Shown here piece by piece: positions 12,001 through 16,761 of a DNA stretch of 50,224 nucleotides. The stretch is from IMG/VR virus record IMGVR_UViG_3300042888_003016, positions 1-50,224 of that record; one strand, given 5' to 3'. Position 1 is the first letter of the stretch. Each line of letters begins with the position of its first letter. Source of the stretch: a virus. Under the pieces are notes generated by a model, which was given only the letters and a program-made list of their open reading frames with translations, was not told where the DNA came from and searched no databases. A program made the translations under genes and the position numbers.

Positions 12001-13673
12001 TCGCTTCGGACAGCCTAAGAAGAGCCGCCTACACGGTATCAAAGTACTCACCGCTAGATATAAGCAAAAACCTTACATCTGGCGATGACGATGATGTTGA
12101 ATGGTCAACGAACAACTGGTCACTTGCCAAGAACAGGTTGATGCAGGCATCGGATGCCGTAATCGTAAGAATGAACAACAATGATTTGCGTTCTGCTGAA
12201 GTACTCATGATTGACAGGAAGAGTGGACCATTCACAAACGCAAAAGCACTTGTCGGTGGACTGCGAGATGGCAGCGAAGACTACATGACTACCGCCACAA
12301 GAGAAGGACTGGAAGAGGTTGGTATTGACCTTGAGTCTTCAATCGAAGCAAGACCGCTTGGCATAATAACCTCACCAGACTGGGACCCTAGGTTTGTAAA
12401 AGGTGCAAGAGTTGGTGCCGGTTTGTTTATTGTTCCATGGGATTCAAATGTAACAGCTGCTTCAGACGCAAAAGCTGCAAGTTGGGTACCACTTGAAGAC
12501 ATAGCAAGAGGAAAATATCCAATCGCATTTGGACATGCTGAGTGGTTGAGAAGAGCTGTTGCCAAAATGGGCAAAGATTACGAAGGCTCAAACTCCGCAG
12601 ACCCATTTAGCGACTTGAGACTATCAATAGCGCTGAGACTAAACATACTTGCAAAAGCTCAAAGAATAAGAAATCAAAGAATACTTGCAAGAATAAACAA
12701 AGTACGTTCTGAAAAAGATGCAGAAAAATTCCTGCCCAACGACAAGATGCCACATCCTTTAATGCCGTGGGGTGCAGAATTTAAGAGCGACTCATGGAAT
12801 CCAGATGGTCCTGTTGGCAAAATGGCAAGACCATCAAGACCAATAGTCGACAAGTCACTAGCTCAAGACCTTGGACTTCTTGACTATCAATCTGGATACT
12901 CGATTGATGAACTTAATTCTTCTAGTCCAATTCCTACATCTCAAAAATATAGACTTAGTGGGAATAAAGTTTCCGATGATAGATACAACGGACTCTGGAT
13001 TCCGTATATGGAGAATAGTATTTCCAGAGTTTCAAAGCCCGAATTTAATGAAGGAAAAGAACAGCCAACCGTTTATGTGCTTGGTGGTTCTTCGGGAACT
13101 GGAAAAACTATCGCCAGAACTTCTGGATTTTCGGGGATACCCTCATACAACGATGCTGTAGTTATTGACCCAGACGATGCAAAAATGGTTATGCCGGAAG
13201 CACGCTACTGGTACGAAAGACAACTTCCCGACGCTGCCAACTTAACTCACGCAGAATCTCGTGCTCTGGCGGCTTCATTAATGAGAAGAGCCAGTTCCGA
13301 AGGAATTGATATGACCTACGATACAAGTGGTCAGTTCAACGACGGCAACAAAGACCTGATTAACTGGAGGAAGGCGGGGTACAAAATTGTTGCCCACTAC
13401 TTCTTTTCACCAGATGATGTAATTCTAAAAAGAAACGCAGAAAGATTTGAAAGAACTGGAAGAATGGTCCCTGATTGGATTCCTCCAGTGATAAACAGAA
13501 ATCTTTACTTTCAATTACCAAACCTTGACGCTTTCTTTGATGAGCTGTTTGTCTATGACACAACAAATGACCCGATGAACCCAATAATGGTTGCTCGAAG
13601 GGCAATTAACGAGCAGTTGGAAGTAATGGACCCCAAACTCTTTGATTTTGCCAATTTTGACAAAGGAAGGTAG
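1..13673 (+). CDS. Giant polyvalent (multidomain) phage protein, 5' partial
   Basis: One uninterrupted frame of more than 4540 codons ends just before the capsid gene. The first ATG is at 45, but the frame is open back to base 3 with no stop, so the true start probably lies outside the window. Long helical segments alternate with recognisable domains: ART-like (about residues 2110-2220), several HTH segments (about 2300-2790), two Clp-N repeats (3625-3790), a Nudix hydrolase (box at 4072-4094) and a zeta-toxin-like P-loop domain (Walker A at 4347-4355). A [G/S]PxGxM motif occurs 11 times, mostly at domain borders. Such domain mixes are known as phage 'polyvalent proteins', thought to be delivered with the DNA and cut into effectors. 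The position before the capsid gene supports a virion-associated protein. Delivery and cleavage here are inference. No signal peptide or transmembrane segment is evident. Confidence 0.85.
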   Translation, partial: SGSWSPLANYAQSSMYLDYRNKKNRKNLDIANSIDASQQEVFGEISELMLTLRERVANNTLKLADYAKSYDQKTGTLSLDFYNPKRPTSALGDSPGLLKSITMLLAIATANSRNGKERSQARQVLNELLDWAETYLPQYSRIRPGNNKELSELIANGPVGRMGVQEAYEATENKKYKTLRGRLNAFENKSQSIIFDSVADRNPVSKLKELESELDDIISEGWMNSRVLASLFETISGHMDDAFEEGISERTRKRMRPVFDGFANVMKAKYDKDYAEAFGMISLDSIQRKRRRANSRTRQETRDSSPVGSMAAGYSPTRLDTAEMNKDSHLTEEFKNRWVAIDESNQKADEILSSNNPSLVSFPGNDITFNWQNESSRLKYLTTSDKNRLIKNFIRKPNGASFPSRLRKTQELDSSGLLEEIGVYGETFEKHPFFVTFHGDKLVKFATSPSDVNADANTIKKILGAIHPELNPETFEAIYQSWIRNPFITIDTNDGKTVGVRFGLNNNDTEMRNELRKRIRDVYDFVSRITGGKVPKAQYPAEKESAATAEAEFPLTMRGLANDFFRRIQPSLLNRGHSIESLSNIFNQNAEEMALPEIANREQLLKFLQENFPGIIKNLKPESSKLDGLTSDEVTEAVEIVSMLNDGTRVLNFGEIKQLLSTKENGYELWTDDAVEEVINTVNNYTSVSGGSQLIETGPVGRMSLPGEKPSEILRDEFEAARILRSMQKAKDMTPEEEDAYRKVQWARQELENVVEEDWVRFGPFDLTNAYRPLAERQSGNLSLYIRSLGDEAAMDMFKEISSKFPDTEKEESISDFESKIRTALSKAARGDEITPNYPDSWPPEMLDSDLNEILSPKEMAAVAQVEDALDRETLVSMLGGELLGSDPEETRQEILRIVESLPKINVPEEDGSSSSIKTPEQMSQDILIEAFDGTLASAKELVDSMSEQQLDSLRKSFPISDYAKNSFNIQNLQVQRASLIRQTSVAMAKLSQTEDGRNKIRQHLTEVADLLPDGTNELLRKIQNSEIEEEDAYESLSRYVGDSESTQPVSKLWFNTAAPLFSANNETSDLLKVFENDKKNQINKLFAEIAFAEINFSEESPEKIKKQIQEFVQTNPVDGIGSRGIYIEPTTAGKTQSALEKKQLELISKYDGTSESAKEIIDSLTEEQVRKLWAKYIFPSFYRVTGTGPGSFIRKRNQKASAERAQQVLNRLEDKFKNSIYGLGGFVDADGYSADDVNMLISDAIENSFGVASLESLSKEEKKEYVSLVGYFLSGGRSLLVKGEYTEALRKIDLEKTPKSIQQRKLERIDNELSEILNDAGDKMDEAVSDLLGEYRNMSPEELEILRKLEEEFGDTKDESTSQGGEFADAPDDWEDNDPFGPVGSMARKPDGLTEKAEALLDANLTPHKKHDQKAQDEFAYVEQAAALELRKLGLETPGGFFYTDSIDDGIDPRIEASYVAEINKRVDELFENSEFRRMKSGKLVYIPQRLIGGESASAEDELIPYNPEMDEDESLRPSNFNPDRHPIASALNERYESFIGGNNNHFTRDWFGENGRYGTDAQNLLGLINNEPGLIDMDKILTYVQNQSGWIEGEDLEESMRAAESISIPIVPERYRSGGSRFGISSFSSQRRLSATEKIELDKQKKIARSKAKSSKALRDGWLNDMTTGLMLSESEIGLRDGYYPDAVLAGIKSALRENGQIDNLDSVIRAAKNASDSRSQAESRVKALARVIEITQNSGDLISEIYDIDNAINELDDAADRTSRQYQERIRSQILSRVSATASLIKAREMFIADQKEKIRSRTIAPRDYLISIQEWDSRYGPQILQMQAEIQSFSTKAEASSRTRYDIMVQKDELQKRAAELKDMVADSARYMNVLMAQRAVNEAMKNLADNNGDGVAGSGPVGSMKKIGRLFGESGVVSGFDENVDDTSNVYTPFNISMTKKEKALSNVILSQLRSVNGIQTIDLVENRTARARQRIESYRQSVQSSPVGAVRGLSNEIQDIPEVLKSVLQDEYNRSIGKMLAFENENDIRSLVNASYTPQLTPNPIGPYVIRPYDDPSVTLEPESSGYFGYEEMLPPTDKRLRIYYDALRKEVERVGGFVINPGGKSTNDEGNNHKWVQGMPVYHQANVDAVPSIIKNGLNSRDAMRIDGSQSPIDKTKKVPSGKIWLASTPAIWDEQAPRQFDGIVTMRIMPDADMISTLNRHYAKKEKNWDGLSRSPDYSTIELSDANISPKTIEILNEQGEWIPLLKAYFTTSPGMPSRTSQILNEIDGGADIYSLARKNNMPITEIFSIAAIRESLLANVKHDIQKLTLRQLINKYGFSQTRLINAIDASKKANKFRKSYSQMMKRFNELAPTNTLASSYEILNEEFPEITKIRGMGSAAKLITLNDELLDSVREKISRAMRLFSDYPNMVPRVAAGLTGISQDSAKSIYKALLNDENRTPRPVPTAIRASSPMPADWDYMTYGERQDWLSSDEAKQRMGARARGFAAQRNAEDIESSGSMDGPYGAIASALKKANLDKDIYGTNSSDENGVSPTFSWRGLKDSDLIRTGFLSTSKFIESIPNLQTLNDENFAVFLNTSPAIAQKLRSGKFNLSFNAARKLAYSIGKNPENIWPTYAASEQKNGPDGDLLWISGNWSEMKPVFESIESGQNDSEISGALGRAINPKMATARKLATNGKLEDFYKQVGKKNPSIDEVSKFMSSLMPESRRETVASFAKAGYSESEIVETTGFNPNTVRNLLHELRKSGMAPSSIGSQEWIAKNRKAIVDDIESGMSKRQAMRKYGIGAAALNSVIQPKEENARPRQSFRNAYEEMASGPSGAMSNRRIASDASQSNGPTPEWDSENPEVGVFLPDSPPVMVGSPFHGPIEARKFSDGEPKDQEALDKWFPGLVDLLKYHVNGGELFDSSVESEEDAPSVYAESEKDRTKPVNEMIRANQFPGLIRSMRHMMGESYKQMVAEQQAIEEFGPDGYSERGDSALEREYQPGFIDVESITSLDSPIAKEIMMIYRSLGRVTSGFVPGDSSWINDAVRLMSRDSELEKIGLNEDSRNKIKEWMRTATAREFKAAQAMSAIHSMMIDVVNDVNSAMFPNNQFTGRTVADDQMLGWYFDRIFKAIYDEADSSFVLEDISREKGDSFVRLNPEQIERWYDSTKDIGETMAALFADAIEFSSTNSKFSDDSFNMLSVAPRKAADGKFSIYGPDIVYSGMEDSRPYNKAVKWFARPGTEEEVESLYDSYEKSPDAYWWQGEDGQISTTEPITTKDILSMDSGGEFSEYMRILTESIAESPDENASVILRQLFGITPSGGTSLNKDELALNQAYSQLSGFLRGEVDSLKENRTRVSENMTMSSYFPWVNWSNSSDAYPVISGDIQSLLTPEQAERYEKINTFTQERIDSLDGAAKAAYQKYVELAKNTSAINNLRKTRGRLDESLKPLDKVFEEIKKLQENPENASETVGLLAELQQFAEEIGAQQIADTIDGIAMKIFEALQGNATDYNPNFKDAKTLMLNLVQNEFAQYLKFFDSAMSVGDAFEKIAQFIKAEDKKTRRNSLMPRYKREVIDAAPASTFSTDFKNIRTFDSWLNDNGYEDLTYEYYSSADEIPKNFFGESSEINDDRIVPPGDGPIGKMALNRYTKPNIMSVVHAHEEAKLGKSSEVTIPYLLLGLARENIGKKSVNQSIAGRVLNRLGISVNDLRDAISKTLTPSTSDDSGKVASLSFSARKTMINSVREALNRGENIIDTEHLIASIARAKDGRDDGLSEILKSLGTSKSELLAESVSTMKRFSMGRFPNESGPIGKMGIARDATLQRDREIEALRADENASNLWFNKDRNPGIRNNTASDSEQVQELQRLMDLYVSGVADKSISANDFREGTSPFSSDSILPTNSSLIYGEIGEEPSDIIGAIAYRSNLIDAMIDRSGKDYKDYTDIIAKAKSLFNNDKHIELFNDDSPTGRMSTFDGLIKSYEGIYGMPTMQPQDEYYESVYGTRDIASDSLRRAAYTVSKYSPLDISKNLTSGDDDDVEWSTNNWSLAKNRLMQASDAVIVRMNNNDLRSAEVLMIDRKSGPFTNAKALVGGLRDGSEDYMTTATREGLEEVGIDLESSIEARPLGIITSPDWDPRFVKGARVGAGLFIVPWDSNVTAASDAKAASWVPLEDIARGKYPIAFGHAEWLRRAVAKMGKDYEGSNSADPFSDLRLSIALRLNILAKAQRIRNQRILARINKVRSEKDAEKFLPNDKMPHPLMPWGAEFKSDSWNPDGPVGKMARPSRPIVDKSLAQDLGLLDYQSGYSIDELNSSSPIPTSQKYRLSGNKVSDDRYNGLWIPYMENSISRVSKPEFNEGKEQPTVYVLGGSSGTGKTIARTSGFSGIPSYNDAVVIDPDDAKMVMPEARYWYERQLPDAANLTHAESRALAASLMRRASSEGIDMTYDTSGQFNDGNKDLINWRKAGYKIVAHYFFSPDDVILKRNAERFERTGRMVPDWIPPVINRNLYFQLPNLDAFFDELFVYDTTNDPMNPIMVARRAINEQLEVMDPKLFDFANFDKGR
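6361..6780 (+). other. ART-like domain within the polyvalent protein
   Basis: The translated stretch begins with a YHQAN segment followed by an 'I..NGL' turn and continues with a beta-rich SGKIWLAST segment and a 'GIVTMRI' strand. This order resembles ADP-ribosyltransferase/2'-phosphotransferase-like (ART) folds, which open with a Y/H-containing strand followed by 'I...GL'. ART domains are common in polyvalent proteins. I cannot identify the catalytic triad with certainty, so activity (modifying host proteins or RNA, or removing a phosphate) is unproven. Confidence 0.45.
6940..8420 (+). other. Tandem helix-turn-helix-like segments within the polyvalent protein
   Basis: Several short segments have the spacing of DNA-binding HTH units: LRQLINKYGFSQTRLINAI (about 6955), LTGISQDSAKSIYKAL (about 7280), a Cro/C1-like segment ending AYSIGKNPENIW (about 7780-7868), AGYSESEIVETTGFNPNTVR (about 8182) and SGMSKRQAMRKYGIGAAALN (about 8345). 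All lie between the divergent motif at 5973 and the GPSGAM motif at 8478. If that segment is released as one piece it would combine an ART-like domain with DNA binding. The HTH assignments rest on pattern only. Confidence 0.45.
10917..11429 (+). other. Double Clp-N domain within the polyvalent protein
   Basis: Two repeats match the Clp amino-terminal (Clp_N) pattern. The first has 'VVHAHEEAKLGKSSEVTIPY' followed by LLLGLARE and a GRVLNRLGISVNDLRDAI segment. The second has 'MINSVREALNRGENIIDTEH' followed by LIASIARA and an EILKSLGTSKSELL segment. Clp-N domains bind adaptors and substrates of Clp chaperone-proteases. The segment is bounded exactly by GPIGKM motifs at 10899 and 11412, giving a self-contained piece of about 170 residues. 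A decoy or recruiter of host ClpC is plausible but inferred. Confidence 0.75.
11898..12824 (+). other. Nudix hydrolase domain within the polyvalent protein
   Basis: Codons 12258-12326 encode a Nudix box: G, five residues, E, seven residues, then REGLEEVGI, close to the consensus Gx5Ex7REUxEExGU. A strand-rich segment and a GRxWVPLEDIA-type tail (here 'AASWVPLEDIA') follow, as in ordinary Nudix enzymes. The family hydrolyses nucleoside diphosphates linked to another moiety (NADH, ADP-ribose, capped RNA, damaged dNTPs); the substrate cannot be read from sequence. The motifs at 11880 and 12807 flank the segment. Confidence 0.8.
12825..13670 (+). other. Zeta-toxin-like P-loop kinase domain at the C-terminus of the polyvalent protein
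   Basis: Codons 13083-13109 encode the Walker A loop GGSSGTGKT. A 'VVIDPDDAK' segment follows, then a 'MTYDTSGQF' segment and a 'RNAERFERTGRMVP' helix, the order expected for zeta toxin/PezT-type kinases, which phosphorylate UDP-N-acetylglucosamine or similar small molecules. The preceding GPVGKM motif (12807) would free a piece of about 280 residues. No antitoxin gene is evident next to it. Substrate is unknown. Confidence 0.7.
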
Positions 13674-13682
13674 TATCTAATC

Positions 13683-13889
13683 ATGGCAAAAATGAACAGT
13701 TTTGGCAACCCAATGGCCCGTGAAGGGATAAACCCAATTGAGGCCTTGCTTTTGGCCGCCATGAACGGATATTCCCTTGAGGAAGCCGGACTTCTGGATA
13801 ATAAGGAAAATCAGGAAATGCTAAAAATAGTCAATTTGAGCGTTGCTGAAGCTAGAAAAATTGGCGCAATAATTGACATACCCTCTTAG
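13683..13889 (+). CDS. Small virion-region protein of unknown function
   Basis: A 68-residue product starting MAKMNSFGNP, with a helical central part (PIEALLLAAMNGYSLEEAGL). I recognise no family. The ATG lies 9 nt after the stop of the giant gene, and a purine-rich GGAAGG stretch at the end of that gene could serve as a somewhat distant ribosome-binding site. Its place between the polyvalent gene and the capsid gene suggests a morphogenesis role (scaffold, head decoration or processing), which is inference. It carries no [G/S]PxGxM motif. Confidence 0.7.
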   Translation: MAKMNSFGNPMAREGINPIEALLLAAMNGYSLEEAGLLDNKENQEMLKIVNLSVAEARKIGAIIDIPS

Positions 13890-14018
13890 TAACATACATT
13901 CCCTACATAACTTTTTGGCGTGTTAAATTTGTAACTAAGGCATACGACGCTGGGTGCTTACCTGAGCAGTGTTGACACAAACAATTTCATAACCAAAATC
14001 TCAATAGGGAGAAAAAAA

Positions 14019-15338
14019 ATGTCAGACGATTCACGCGTAAGAGAGCTTCAAGGAGCTCTAAGAGAAAAAATGGCCGACAACAAGACAATTGCCGACTCGT
14101 TCAGAGTTGACAACGGTACAGTTGTTGTGTCCGCAGAGCAGAAGTCAGCCTTTGATAAGAACATGGGCGACATCCGCGAAATCAAGAGCCTCATCGAGGG
14201 CCTTGAGTCAATGAAGGGTGTCCAGGAATGGGGCTCGCAACAATCATCGGACTCTGTAGCAGCAGCAGCAGCAGCTGGCGCATTCAGCGCACAGACAGAG
14301 CGTCATATGAGCATTGGAGACGCATTCGTTAACTCGGCTGAGTTCAAGTCGCTTCAAGGTGGAAAGAATGGCGCAAACATGCCATCAGCTTTCCAGATGA
14401 ACACTTCGCTCACCGGCTACAACGTTAAGGACGTTTACTCAGCATTGCCATCAGGCACTCCTGGCTCGTTCGGAACAATTCAAAGAGACCCAATTGTTAC
14501 GCCTCCAATGCGTACCAAGCGTGTTCGTGACTTGTTCCCAGCCCGCACAACTTCAGCAGCTGTCATTGAATACTTCCAGCACCTTGGCTTCACGTCAACT
14601 GGTGGCGGTACAAACAGTGCGTCATCTGTTGCAGAGCGTTCAGGTGCAAACTTTGGTGCAAAGCCACAATCAAGCTTCGTATTTGTTGGCCAACAGGCTC
14701 CAGTACGCACGCTTGCTCACTGGGAAGCAGCACACAGAAACGTTCTCGCCGATGAGCCACAACTGCGCTCAATCATCGACAACGAGCTGATGTACGGCCT
14801 TCGTTTGCAGGAAGATGACCAGATTCTGAACGGCGACGGCACAGGCGAAAACCTGACCGGCGTTCTTGAGACATCGGGCATCCAAACCTACGACTGGTCA
14901 GACGGCGAAAATCTGCCAGTTGTAGACACGATGGCAGATGCGATTCGTCGCGCTGCAACCTTGTCCTTCTTGGCATACTACGAGCCAACCGGCGTTGTTC
15001 TTAACCCACTTGACTGGGAAAAGATTGAATTGACCAAGGACAGCAACGGCCAATATTTGGTCGCTGTGTCAGTGGCAATGGGTGGCGAGCCACGCGTGTG
15101 GAGACTCCCAGTTGTTGAGAGCCCTGCAATTGCAGAAGGCACAGCACTTGTTGGAGCATTCGGCACCGGCGCACAGTTGTATGACCGTGAGCAGGCATCG
15201 ATTCGCATCAGCGAGCAGCATTCGGACTTCTTCGTAAGAAACGCAGTTGTCATCTTGGCTGAACAACGTTTGGCACTTGCTGTCAAGCGTCCAGAGTCGT
15301 TCGTGAAGGTAACCTTCGACGCCGCTCCAGAAGCCTAA
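14019..15338 (+). CDS. HK97-fold major capsid protein
   Basis: The 439-residue product has the layout of the phage_capsid (HK97 gp5-like) family. An N-terminal charged helical region (about residues 1-80) would act as a scaffold-like delta domain. An Ala-rich linker and the core follow: 'PIVTPPMRTKRVRDLFP', an E-loop/spine region, 'RLQEDDQILNGDGTGENLTG' (the conserved end of the spine helix) and a C-terminal 'FVKVTFDAAP' strand typical of the family. The start follows an AGGGAG ribosome-binding site. A TTGACA box lies at 13972-13977 in the 129-bp leader, but no good -10 box is paired with it. A strong terminator follows at 15353, so the gene may be a monocistronic, highly expressed unit. Codon use is richer in GC than in the giant gene upstream, as expected for an abundant protein. 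Confidence 0.93.
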   Translation: MSDDSRVRELQGALREKMADNKTIADSFRVDNGTVVVSAEQKSAFDKNMGDIREIKSLIEGLESMKGVQEWGSQQSSDSVAAAAAAGAFSAQTERHMSIGDAFVNSAEFKSLQGGKNGANMPSAFQMNTSLTGYNVKDVYSALPSGTPGSFGTIQRDPIVTPPMRTKRVRDLFPARTTSAAVIEYFQHLGFTSTGGGTNSASSVAERSGANFGAKPQSSFVFVGQQAPVRTLAHWEAAHRNVLADEPQLRSIIDNELMYGLRLQEDDQILNGDGTGENLTGVLETSGIQTYDWSDGENLPVVDTMADAIRRAATLSFLAYYEPTGVVLNPLDWEKIELTKDSNGQYLVAVSVAMGGEPRVWRLPVVESPAIAEGTALVGAFGTGAQLYDREQASIRISEQHSDFFVRNAVVILAEQRLALAVKRPESFVKVTFDAAPEA

Positions 15339-15352
15339 TAGCTATTAAGCGG

Positions 15353-15389
15353 AAACCCGCTCATTCCTTCGGGAGTGAGCGGGTTTTTT
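15353..15389 (+). terminator. Rho-independent terminator after the capsid gene
   Basis: Stem AAACCCGCTCA (15353-15363) pairs with TGAGCGGGTTT (15376-15386). The loop contains TTCG closed by TCC/GGA, and a run of six T follows. This would end capsid transcription and insulate the genes downstream. Confidence 0.95.
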
Positions 15390-15411
15390 GCTATATATGA
15401 GAAGATTAAGC

Positions 15412-15945
15412 ATGAAAGAAAATGAAGCATTTTCATACATAGGCAAAATGCCCCTTTTTGAAAACTTACTCAAAAGCGTTCTGCCTATAACGCAAGAGGA
15501 CTGGTTGGCTTATAAAAAACGCAAAACAGCTGGTGGTGCAGCTGCAGAAAATACCGACACAATACCTTTGGTCTACGATTTGAAGCATAGGCTCAACTCA
15601 AGTGTTTTGCACGAAAACCACGAACGGTTTAGTGTGTACATAGACGATGTTTTGCTCTATGCAAAACAACATATTGGTGATGTCACAGTACAGCAAGCAA
15701 TGCTGACCAGGCTTAGGGCCGGCACGGTTATCCCCAGACACAGGGATAGGGGTCCATTGACAGCAAAAACCCACAGAATACATGTCCCCGTAATAACAAA
15801 CACAGAATGCATTTTTAAAGTTGGGGACGAGTCAATGAATCTTGACGCAGGAGAAATTTGGGTGATAGATAATGTCAACAGATACCACAGTGTCAAAAAC
15901 CTTGGAAACACCGACCGAATACACCTAATCATAGACGCTATCTAG
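15412..15945 (+). CDS. Aspartyl/asparaginyl beta-hydroxylase-like 2OG-Fe(II) oxygenase
   Basis: The 177-residue product carries the double-stranded beta-helix pattern of the Asp_Arg_Hydrox family. An H-x-D pair in 'VIPRHRDRGP' would bind iron, followed by 'THRIHVPVITN', the turn 'LDAGEIWVIDN' and the distal His in 'RYHSVKN'; an Arg in 'TDRIHLIID' would bind 2-oxoglutarate. Such enzymes hydroxylate Asp/Asn or related side chains using O2, iron and 2-oxoglutarate. I chose the ATG at 15412, which has AGAAG upstream; an in-frame ATG at 15397 and a TTG at 15388 sit inside or just after the capsid terminator. It opens a run of plus-strand genes (15412-17037). Its target is unknown; virion proteins or host ribosomal proteins are possible. 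Confidence 0.8.
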   Translation: MKENEAFSYIGKMPLFENLLKSVLPITQEDWLAYKKRKTAGGAAAENTDTIPLVYDLKHRLNSSVLHENHERFSVYIDDVLLYAKQHIGDVTVQQAMLTRLRAGTVIPRHRDRGPLTAKTHRIHVPVITNTECIFKVGDESMNLDAGEIWVIDNVNRYHSVKNLGNTDRIHLIIDAI

Positions 15946-15962
15946 TATGAGATAATTACTGC

Positions 15963-16346
15963 ATGCAAAATCCAATTCTACAACTTATACAAAACCTAGT
16001 AAGTGGAGATAACTCTATTCTTGTAGAGGTTGAAAAAATGGAGCAAAAACCAAAACTTGCCGCAGAAGAAGCAGAGTTGGCTGATTCATTACTGAAAATT
16101 GCCCAGAAGTATGGGAAGTTTAATGAAGACGAAACTGGTATATGGGCCGGATATATCGATGCACGAGAAAACGAAGTTGCAAAAATAGGAGTCAAATGCT
16201 CCAACTGTGCTCTCTACGAGGGCAATGGCTCTTGCAAGATTATTAAGCAAAGCGTTGAACCGAATGGTAGATGCAGGTTTGCCGTAATACCAGACGGAGT
16301 CGTAAGTGGCATCGTGGATGGAATGATAAAGAAGGTTAAAAAATAA
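15963..16346 (+). CDS. Cys-cluster protein of unknown function
   Basis: A 127-residue product with a helical, acidic N-terminal two thirds and a C-terminal cluster 'CSNCALYEGNGSCKIIKQ' followed by a fourth Cys in 'GRCRF'. The CxxC...C...C arrangement suggests a zinc or iron-sulfur site. I recognise no named family. Its stop codon overlaps the start of the nuclease gene (TAATG), so the two are translationally coupled and probably made together. Confidence 0.75.
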   Translation: MQNPILQLIQNLVSGDNSILVEVEKMEQKPKLAAEEAELADSLLKIAQKYGKFNEDETGIWAGYIDARENEVAKIGVKCSNCALYEGNGSCKIIKQSVEPNGRCRFAVIPDGVVSGIVDGMIKKVKK

Positions 16347-16747
16347 TGGAAAGATTTTGGTATGGAGCTACAGTTTTAAAAGTTATTGATGGTGACACTA
16401 TCGAGATTATGGTTGACCTTGGTTTTAACATTCACCACAAAATGAGAGTTCGACTTTATGGAATTAATACACCAGAGTCAAGAACTAAAGACCTAGCAGA
16501 AAAAGAAATGGGCCTGAAGGCCAAATCATTCACACAAGACTGGCTGACAAACCATAAGTGGGTTTTTGTTAACACAATCCCAGACAAGAATGACAAGTAT
16601 GGTCGTATTCTTGCAAGAATATACAGCTCAGACAAAATAGAAGACCCATCTACTGCTTGTCTAAACAAAGACATAATCCAGTCCGGCTATGCTCGTGAGT
16701 ACTTTGGCGTAGGCGATAAAACATGGACCGAATTCAAGTCCAAGTAA
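16346..16747 (+). CDS. Thermonuclease (staphylococcal nuclease-like, SNase)
   Basis: The 133-residue product matches the SNase fold: 'VLKVIDGDTIEIMVDLG' with the calcium-binding Asp residues, 'RVRLYGINTPESR' with the catalytic Arg, 'EKEMGLKAKSF' with the catalytic Glu region, and 'NDKYGRILARIY' with the second Arg. These enzymes cut DNA and RNA with calcium. There is no signal peptide, so action inside the host or in the virion is more likely than secretion. The start overlaps the stop of the upstream Cys-cluster gene by one base. It may help degrade host DNA or act in virion DNA processing (inference). Confidence 0.9.
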   Translation: MERFWYGATVLKVIDGDTIEIMVDLGFNIHHKMRVRLYGINTPESRTKDLAEKEMGLKAKSFTQDWLTNHKWVFVNTIPDKNDKYGRILARIYSSDKIEDPSTACLNKDIIQSGYAREYFGVGDKTWTEFKSK

Positions 16748-16761
16748 GGTAGTATTTCCTG

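Larger units (their letters stand above)
471..12824 (+). repeat. Eleven dispersed [G/S]-P-x-G-x-M motifs in the polyvalent protein
   Basis: Codon positions and residues: 471-488 GPVGRM, 915-932 SPVGSM, 2094-2111 GPVGRM, 4146-4163 GPVGSM, 5712-5729 GPVGSM, 5973-5990 SPVGAV (divergent, no Met), 8478-8495 GPSGAM, 10899-10916 GPIGKM, 11412-11429 GPIGKM, 11880-11897 SPTGRM, 12807-12824 GPVGKM. A weaker relative, GPYGAI, lies at 7536-7553. The Pro and second Gly are invariant. The residue before is usually Asp, Ser or Asn, and the residue after Met is usually Gly, Ala or Ser. Codons differ from copy to copy, so selection acts on the peptide, not the DNA. The sites fall at borders of the recognisable Clp-N, Nudix and P-loop domains. 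A processing site is the simplest reading. Confidence 0.8.

Noticed and set aside
245-13605. Numerous antisense and alternate-frame reading frames inside the giant gene
   Set aside because: They are shadows of a continuous, domain-bearing frame and show no start signals or recognisable products.
13972-14000. Promoter of the capsid gene at TTGACA 13972
   Set aside because: A -35-like box is present but no acceptable -10 box lies 15-19 bp downstream. A phage-specific late promoter is possible but cannot be shown.
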